In this document: positions 57,242-64,000 of the stretch, piece by piece
How the letters are laid out: each line of letters begins with the position of its first letter
Numbering within the stretch: position 1 is the first letter of the stretch
NCBI GenBank assembly: GCA_947652605.1
Contig: OX393579.1
Coordinates: 47,746,970 to 47,810,969, forward strand
Reading direction: 5' to 3'
Origin: Elmis aenea
Lineage: Eukaryota > Arthropoda > Insecta > Coleoptera > Elmidae
Length of the DNA stretch: 64,000 nucleotides
Translations under genes and position numbers: made by a program
The notes under the pieces: generated by a model
Told to the model about the DNA's origin: nothing
Databases searched by the model: none
The model's input: the letters and a program-made list of their open reading frames with translations, nothing else

Positions 57242-58114
57242 CAGGGTGTCCCACAAGATATGCCTTCCCTAATTTTTTTCATAAATCGAATGTTTATGAC
57301 CTAAATAAATCGTTTTTACCGATGATAATTTTTTTCACGTGTCCCTCCATATACAGGGTGTCTCAAATATAGTGAACAGCATGGGGATCTCGTAACCGGT
57401 AAGAGATACAGAGTTGGTTACATGGGTCAAAATGATCTATGATTCAAGAGCAACTGTTCTATGAAAAAAAAAACTGAAAAAAAATCAATAGTTTTTGCGC
57501 TATTGATGAAAAACAAAACACATCAGGTTTTTAATTTCTGCTTATAACTTGCTTAATTGAAATCACACTCAAAATATTTTTCGACATTATCGGGGCACTT
57601 TTTTGCGTAGATTTGAAATTTGTCAACAAATTTTACCTACCTTCATTTGTTTTTGTTATTTTAACATTAACTTTCTTGTTTTAAATACGGCTGATGTTAA
57701 AATAACAAAAAAAAATGAAGATAGATAAAATTGGTTGACAAGTTTCAAAGCTACACAAAAAAGTGCCCAAATATTGTCGAATAATATTTTGAGTGTGATA
57801 TCAATTAAGCAAGTTATAAGCAGAAACTAAAAACCTGATTGGTTTTTCATCAATAGCGCAGAAACTATTGATTTTTTTTCAGTTTTTTTTTTTCATAGAA
57901 CAGTTGCTCTTGAATCATAGATCATTTTGACCCATTTAATCAACTCTGTATCTCTTACCGGTTACGAGATCCCCATGCTGTTCACTATATTTGGGACACC
58001 CTGTATATGACGGGACACATGAAAAAAATTATTATCGATAAAAACGTTTTATTTAGGTCCTAAACATTCCATTTATGCAAAAATTAGCGAAGGCATACGT
58101 TGTAGGACATCCAG
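57242..58114. mobile_element. outer foldback in unit 2
   Basis: Copy of 55149-56021 at offset 2093; no difference seen. Confidence 0.88.
57354..58003. mobile_element. inner foldback in unit 2
   Basis: Copy of 55261-55910 at offset 2093; no difference seen. Confidence 0.88.
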
Positions 58115-59193
58115 TATTTAACGTTGAGTTTTATTTTGTTTTAGATTAAATTATCATATTATTTCATTATTGTTTGTTGTCAATAATAATAATAACTGCC
58201 GATCAACCTTGCCTTTAGGTATATTTTCTTAATTGTAATAATATTTGTAATGTATAAATTAATAATATTAATTCGCCACATTGCCCCTATAAAACAATAT
58301 ATATATAATTATATGGATAATAATAATAATCGCAGTCACCAAAGTTCCGCGAGCGGCGTTCGGTAGGTACTCGAAAGTTATTCGAGAATCCATAATATGA
58401 ACCCCCTAACCACGCCAGGGACGGAGCAGGAGGGGGTAATGTGAAAAAATTTGTAAGCGTCCTATACCTAGATCTCCCATACCGGAGACTTCTTAAAAAA
58501 ACGGACCATGGCACGTGACAGTTTAGCCTACTGCGACAAAAAAGTTCCATTGGGCTACCCCTCCAAAACGTACAGGTACGGATTCAGAGGGGGGGTCCCA
58601 AAACCACATTTTTTGAGGGTTTTTCCCACCTGACGAAGAGCACGTGTTACTTTCGGAAACTTTTGTGACGGGTAAACTTGACCAACCATGGGACCCTCCC
58701 GACTGCACGACCGGGTTTCGGTCGGCCGCCGTCTTCAGGTCCGGAATGCCGATTTTCGTCGAAATTTGGCGTTTTTTCCAAACAGTGTCGTTCGTCGACC
58801 CGTGCAGATATCGCGATGCGGTTTGTTTTGTTCGATAGTGTCGGTCGATACCTAACGAACGACGTCGGGAGCGCCGACGCCGGGCGACGTTTCGACCCCG
58901 AAAATCGACGTCGAACCCGAAAATTTCGACCCCTCGAAAAACGTAAATGCGGCGCTAAAAATTATATTTTGACGTTCCCACGCGATAGAGCGTAAAAAGT
59001 TAGGGCCGGTGTGTACACGTCACCAGGACCGTATTTCGCCGTTTTAGGGGTCAAAATCGACGTCGAAAATCGGCCAATGGAAATTGCACAGCCGAAACGG
59101 AAGACCGCCCGGGTTCAAAACCTTCGGATTCGGGAAGTGGTAGACCCAACTAAGAAATACCTTAAGGGCGCCGACCAGATCCGACACCATCTT

Positions 59194-59560
59194 CGTGTCG
59201 AAATCGACTATCGAAAAAAAAGGGGGCCCATTTTTTTCGACACGTTCCTGGCCGAACGGATCGGCTCTGGAAAGAAGGAAAAAAGACGTTTCGGCTTCAG
59301 CTCGACGAGGGCTATCCGAATCCGGTAAAAAAAATTCGAAAATCGCATTTTTCGGCGAGCCGATTTTTCGGCTTCCGACAAAAAGTTTCGGCATCGAAAA
59401 ACGGACCGCACCATTGGAAAGAGCGTGTCGAGGTGCATAAGACCGAGTTTATCCCGAAAACGGTTAATGACGTTTCGACGCCGAAAATAGGTCTCGAATG
59501 TCGAAATTGTCGAGAAAAATGTGCCTATAACCTTTAATGGGACTGTCCGAGCTGCCTGGT
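59194..59560 (+). other. CpG-rich non-repeated tail after unit 2
   Basis: Continues the CpG-rich composition (many TTCGG, TCGAAA words) with local inverted phrases such as GATCGGCTCTGG and GGCGAGCCGATTTTTCGGC. Overlapping frames occur on both strands, none with recognisable domains. Leads into the hairpin array. Confidence 0.6.
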
Positions 59561-60275
59561 TTCGGCCGAAGGCCGAAACCTTGCTAGCATCCAGCGTCTG
59601 CAAGGGACTGCAAGTTTTCGGCCGAAGGCCGAAAACTCGCCTGTATCCAGCGCATGTTTTCGGCCGAAGGCCGGAAACATGCCAGTATCCAGCACTCGCA
59701 TTCCCGGCAGCATGGATTCGGCCGAAGGCCGAAACCATGCCAGTATCAAGCGCAAACTTTCCCGGCAGCATGGATTCGGCCGAAGGCCGAAACCATGCCA
59801 GTATCCAGCGCATACATTCCCGGCAGCATGGATTCGGCCGAAGGCCGAAACCATGCTAGTATCCAGCGCATATTTTCCTGGCAGCATGGATTCGGCCGAA
59901 GGCCGAAACCATGCCAGTATCTAGCGCATATTCCCGGCAGCATGGATTCGGCCGAAGGCCGAAACCATGCCAGTATCCAGCGCATACATTCCCGGCAGCA
60001 TGGATTCGGCCGAAGGCCGAAACCATGCTAGTATTCAGCACTCACATTCCCGGCAGCATGGATTCGGCCGAAGGCCGAAACCATGCCAGTATCCAGCGCA
60101 TATTCCCGGCAGCATGGATTCGGCCGAAGGCCGAAACCATGCCAGTATCCAGCGCACACATTCCCGGCTGCATGGATTCGGCCGAAGGCCGAAACCATGC
60201 CAGTATCCAGCGCATACTTTCCCGGTAGCATGGATTCGGCCGAAGGCCGAAACCATGCTAGTATCCATCGCTTAC
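59561..60275 (+). repeat. array of 13 hairpin units, 58-bp period
   Basis: The core TTCGGCCGAAGGCCGAA starts at 59561, 59617, 59659, 59717, 59775, 59833, 59891, 59947, 60005, 60063, 60119, 60177 and 60235. From the third on, spacing is 58 or 56 bp. The core folds as TTCGGCC / GGCCGAA around a GAA loop. In the last ten units GCATGG and CCATGC extend the stem to 13 pairs with one A-A mismatch. Linker: CAGTATCCAGCGCATA then TTCCCGGCA. The first three units are variants (third has CCGGAAA). No transposase or cas-like gene nearby. Confidence 0.95.
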
Positions 60276-60790
60276 AGCCTGTTTCGGCCAAATATCGACA
60301 ACGATTCGGCTTTACCGTAATTCCAAAACGGTTCGAGCTACAGACATGCGGTTTTGACTACTATGTAAGTGTTGTCGAAAGGAATTTTTTAATACGAAGT
60401 TTCGAACTTTTTGGACCATCTTCAGGTTAAAATTAACTTCATTTATAACTGGAAAACCGTTGCAGATACTAATGTGCGGTTTTCGCCATTGCGATGCTAC
60501 TTTTAAGCCAAGTTACATTTTATAACGTTTCTAATTAGGTTGACCCATCTTCAGGGCTACAATTTCGTATATCGAGAACGGGTAGAGATAGAAACGTGCG
60601 GTTTTCGTAGTTTATTAACTGTTATCGAGTAGACGAAAAAGATTTAGAGTTTCGAATGTTTCGTCACTTTTAAGACCATCATCAACTTCTACGCGCCGAG
60701 TTCTTTCTACGCGCACCGTTTTTTTTACTTTGAGCGTTCTTTCTACCTTAAAATAATTTATCCTTTGAGCGTTCTTTCTACGCACACAAT
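60276..60790 (+). repeat. degenerate ~125-bp tandem repeat
   Basis: Phrases ACAGACATGCGGTTTTG (about 60340), ACTAATGTGCGGTTTTC (about 60468) and GAAACGTGCGGTTTTCG (about 60591) recur at 128 and 122 bp. Each is followed by a phrase close to GACCATCTTCAGG (about 60415, 60545, 60672). Near 60690-60785 a second short repeat, GAGCGTTCTTTCTAC, occurs three times. Words such as GATGCGGTTTG (56723) suggest the CpG-rich segment is a diverged relative. Confidence 0.6.
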
Positions 60791-60949
60791 AATTTTCAAA
60801 CAATCTTATACAACTTGTAATTACTAAAATTTTACTAATTAATTTTATTTACATTCATTGTAAATAAAAATTATAATAAAAATGTATTAATAATAATTAA
60901 GAAGAATTAAAGTACTATTATTATCGCAAAACTGAAAATATATAGGCAG

Positions 60950-62107
60950 TAGTGATTGCAATACCGGACCAAAATTACGATACCGGCATTCGGTATTTAT
61001 TCGCAAGTAATACCGGTATTGCTTTTTTTAAAAAAGTATTAATTTTAAAAATACAATATATGCATTTTACACATATGTACATATAGTAAGTATAATGTCA
61101 AAACACAAATTTACATAAAATAAAAAAACTTAAAAAATTACATAATCTGTAAAAAAAATATGGACACAAAAAACTGAAGATATACAGGGTAATTGATTGG
61201 GACCAGGCATTAAAAATATATGAAGAATCAAAAAGGGTATTGATCTGAAATTTTGGTTATGACTATAATGGCATATGATCTGTTTAATGAAAATATTTTC
61301 AAGATGGCGACCCTTCCGGAAAAACCTAAAGTTGACGTGTACTTTCTTATTTCAAATACAATGGTCTATTTTTTATTGCATTTTTGGATTTAACACGTTA
61401 TTTTAGAGGGACTTTTAATAGCATACCCTATACCTAAGTGCAGTCGTTTTTAGATTTTTGGACTTTTTTGAAATTTTTTGATTTTCATCGTGATGCTTAA
61501 TATTATCTATCGCCGCCATTTTTGAAGAGAAAACCCTTAAATTTAGACTATGCATAGAAGAAATTTTGCAATCAATGCATTACTTACCTACAGGGTCCAA
61601 AATTTAATTTTCTTTTAATACAATTTCAGACAATAAAACTCGTTTTTTTCAAATACAATACCCAAATTTTTTTTTTCATTTTCTTATTCAAAAGTAAATT
61701 CTACATCAATCTGTATTAGCGTATCCTATACCTATCTGCAATAATTTTCGAGTTATTAAGAATTTTTGATAAAGTTAAGAGAAATTTCAACATTTTTTAA
61801 TAGTAAGCCTTGGAAATGACAACAAATATTCCAATGTTGCAATATGCTTTCGTCTTCTAATAATATCATCTCTCTTTTAATTAACTTAAATACATCATTT
61901 TGTGGCACAATTTTGTGTTTTGCATTTATTGCTATTTTTTTATTTATGGCAGACTGCAATTATAAAATAATAAAAATCAAATTTAAAACAAAAATATTAA
62001 TACCGAATACCGGTATTAGACCATCAAATGAGACGGTATTTCGGTATTGTAAAATGGCACGGTATACCGGTATTCGGTATACCGGTATACCGGTATTGCA
62101 ATCACTA
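60950..62107. mobile_element. hAT-like element rich in ACCGGTAT motifs
   Basis: TAGTGATTGCAATACCGG at the left, its complement at the right (CCGGTATTGCAATCACTA). Flanking octamers ATAGGCAG (60942-60949) and TTAGGCAG (62109-62116, after one extra A) differ at one base. Clusters of palindromic ACCGGTAT occur within about 70 bp of both ends. The interior carries family R at 61195-61677 and no transposase. Confidence 0.7.
61195..61677 (+). repeat. repeat family R, uninterrupted copy
   Basis: Begins CAGGGTAATTGATTGGGACC after TA and matches the minus strand of 51428-52763 (without its hAT) throughout, including TTTTGGATTTAACACGTTAT and CTACAGGGTCCAAAATTT. It lies inside the hAT-like element 60950-62107. 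Confidence 0.75.
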
Positions 62108-62117
62108 ATTAGGCAGT

Positions 62118-63735
62118 GGATAGGCAATAATTATTATGACTTATTTTAAGCATTCGTATCGTGACGACCAGTCAGTCAATCTGTTCTCTCGTTTTTATTT
62201 TACAATTTTACATAATCGAAACTCGCCCAATCATATTTTATTTACAAGTTTTGGAATTAAGAAACAATTCATGCATTGGCTAAATTATTAAAATACTTAC
62301 GTGGTGCAATACGACTGATGTTTGATGATTAACATGAAAATGTTACCATAGGAAGTGATGTAAAATAATTATTTTGTACCTATATTAAGTCTGCGAATTT
62401 GCTTTTTAACCGAGAGACAAGATAATATAGAGGTCGTCAAAAAGATTTGCGGCCATGAAATACGCACTATTTTTTGTGCAACCGTGAAAATTATCTAATT
62501 GTACCTAATTAAAAATTATTACTTACTTTCAAAAATTTTAAATCGACCAGTAGCCTGGTGGCCAGGAGTGTCTAATATGGAAACGACAAATTTCGCATTT
62601 ATACAATTTGACGGTTCTTAATAATAAATTGAAATATTAAAGTCCCAGATAGTTTCGCGGCAAAATACTCACTTCGCAAGCGGTTGCACAAAACTTATTT
62701 AAAAAAAAAAAACAGCATTTACCCTAACACAACGGATCTCATTTTTTACTAAATAGGGGTACGTTACGAAGTGCTATAACAGTTAATAATCAACAAAAAA
62801 GCATTTACAAAGGCAAACTATTAAATAGTCTACCAATAGTGTAACTAGACCAATTATGGTTACGAAACTACCAGGATAAGAGATACTAAAAATAATAAGT
62901 AGACACCTTTATTTAACTTAGTTGCTAATGCTATATAATGTACATCATACTTGTATATTTATTTGTACTTATTCTCTTAAAATAGTAAAACTTTACATTA
63001 CTTTTAATAATACTTTTGATTAAAAGTTTTAATGTACTTTTAATTAAAACGAAAACAAATAGCAAGTCACTTCAGGTAACATGTATAAAAAAAACTAAAT
63101 TCACCTTACTTTAATAACGTTAAAACAACACAACTTTACTTTCAGTGTTTAGTAAAACTACAACTTTTTATTACTGGTTATAAAAAATAAAAGAGTGATT
63201 CTGTTTAAAGATAGTAATCACAGTAAAATTGCCACTAACATATCTCTATACCCCATAGCCTTTCAACAAAATTATACACTCATTTTACCTATTGCACTTA
63301 CTTTTATAACAACTAGCACTAAATGTTTCGGTTTATGAAGGTTTCTATCGAAATTTTCTAAGGCGCGTCGGTTAGTGAACTCTCAAGGAGCTTTGGAAAA
63401 ATAAGCAGCTATATTTAATGTATTAGTACCAATAACTGAATTGGTAGGCATCCTTTAAGTCACTGGTCTGACAGATAATATCCTTAGAAAGCTCTCGTAA
63501 ACCCGATCTGTGAGAAATATTTGAGAGCTTTCGATTTACTTGATGTAAAATGTCTTGGAGCGTGCCAAATACAACCTACTGATTCTTTTATTGGATTAAA
63601 GTCTCTGGCCCTGGGTTAAAATGAAATTTTAAAAATATCTTTCTAAGTAGAAATGTTACTATAATATAATGTGTTGTTAAAAACAACATAAGCTGTTAAG
63701 GAGCCAAGCCCCTTAAGAGCAATACTTTCGTTTTG
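62118..63735. other. unassigned AT-rich DNA
   Basis: No transposon ends or domains recognised. GAAAGCTCTC/GAGAGCTTTC near 63486-63531 forms a small inverted pair. Confidence 0.4.
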
Positions 63736-63739
63736 ATAT

Positions 63740-64000
63740 CGATATATGCACTCCATAATCTTTGCAGTGGTGCTCTTTATCGACCTCAAACAGGCTTACC
63801 ATTAAAAAAAATTGATGATAAGTATAAAAGAGTTTCAGGTACTTCCAAAGCTAGCAGGATTAATCAATATGACTAAAAACAACAAAAAACAATGTAATGG
63901 TAAAAGGTTAAACATCAGAAGACTGCATAGTGAGAATTGGATTATACGCCAAGGGGATCCCCTTTCAACTTTTCTATTCAACATAGCACTAGAAATAGGG
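63740..64000 (+). pseudogene. non-LTR reverse transcriptase fragment, runs off the window
   Basis: Seen in one frame: VLFIDLKQAYH, TAA, then KLAGLINMTKNNKKQC, RLHSENWIIRQGDPLS and TFLFNIALEIG to the last base. Known: L-F-I-D-x-x-x-A-Y-D holds the first catalytic Asp of the RT palm, and G-x-R-Q-G-D-x-L-S-x-x-L-F-N the next conserved motif in non-LTR RTs; their distance here is normal. Odd: one stop right after the first motif and weak similarity before it. The YADD motif should lie just beyond 64000. Clade not determined; different from the jockey-like copy at 45681. Confidence 0.75.

Larger units (their letters stand above)
57101..59193 (+). repeat. 2093-bp tandem unit, copy 2
   Basis: By eye, identical to copy 1 for the first ~1.2 kb (to 56219/58312), then diverged by many substitutions and small indels in the CpG-rich part. 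It ends with the same CCGACACCATCTT at 59181-59193, but continues into CGTGTCGAAATCG instead of a third unit. Confidence 0.92.

Noticed and set aside
59561..60275. CRISPR-like array
   Set aside because: Linkers are the same in nearly every unit rather than unique spacers, there are no associated genes, and the surroundings are clearly eukaryotic. It is a tandem hairpin repeat.
56194..60430. Many overlapping open frames of 60-200 codons on both strands
   Set aside because: They open together in several frames of CpG-rich, stop-poor repeats, lack domains, and their apparent conservation between 56.5 and 58.7 kb is explained by the tandem duplication.

Overview
The window reads as non-coding nuclear DNA of an arthropod, most likely an insect and possibly a beetle. 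The host call is an inference from three things: strongly AT-rich background, absence of bacterial-type gene organisation, and the transposon repertoire (jockey-like and other non-LTR retrotransposons, Tc1, mariner-like, pogo-like, piggyBac-like and hAT elements, a tRNA-derived SINE, and many TA-flanked elements with CAGGGTG termini). I found no convincing host gene, host exon, rRNA or functional tRNA. Every protein-like stretch I recognise is a broken transposon gene.

Layout. 0-11 kb: two LINE 3' fragments, a 2.1-kb pogo-like DNA transposon that lost its catalytic core (1413-3520), a hairpin minisatellite (about 4960-5870), another LINE 3' end and a first foldback element (7153-7915). 11-31 kb: SINE copies, small hAT elements, a LINE remnant keeping ORF1 and RNase H pieces, palindromes, a piggyBac-like MITE nested in another element, and a 1.44-kb long-inverted-repeat element with a mariner-like transposase remnant (26610-28047). 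29-45 kb: two copies of a composite hAT element carrying an internal foldback (29794-30850 and 43109-44167); the second has broken a DD34E Tc1 transposase right after its catalytic glutamate codon. 45-54 kb: a fairly long jockey-like reverse transcriptase, a SINE with target-site duplication, hAT elements, and foldbacks of 1.23 and 0.88 kb. 55-60.8 kb is the most unusual part. A 2093-bp unit occurs twice in tandem; each copy carries a foldback nested in a foldback and a CpG-rich segment unlike the rest of the window. It is followed by an array of 13 hairpins with 58-bp spacing and by a degenerate ~125-bp repeat. 61-64 kb: a hAT-like element rich in ACCGGTAT motifs, unassigned AT-rich DNA, and a reverse transcriptase fragment running off the edge.

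How the parts relate. No element here looks autonomous. The CAGGGTG elements look like non-autonomous TA-inserting elements, and one of them carries the only mariner-like transposase remnant. Several with different termini share internal modules, suggesting exchange of interiors. Nesting gives relative ages in several places: Tc1 older than hAT; the foldback in that hAT older than the hAT's own amplification; repeat family R older than the hAT inside it. All coordinates and comparisons were made by eye, so element ends may be off by a few bases and family assignments need database searches.
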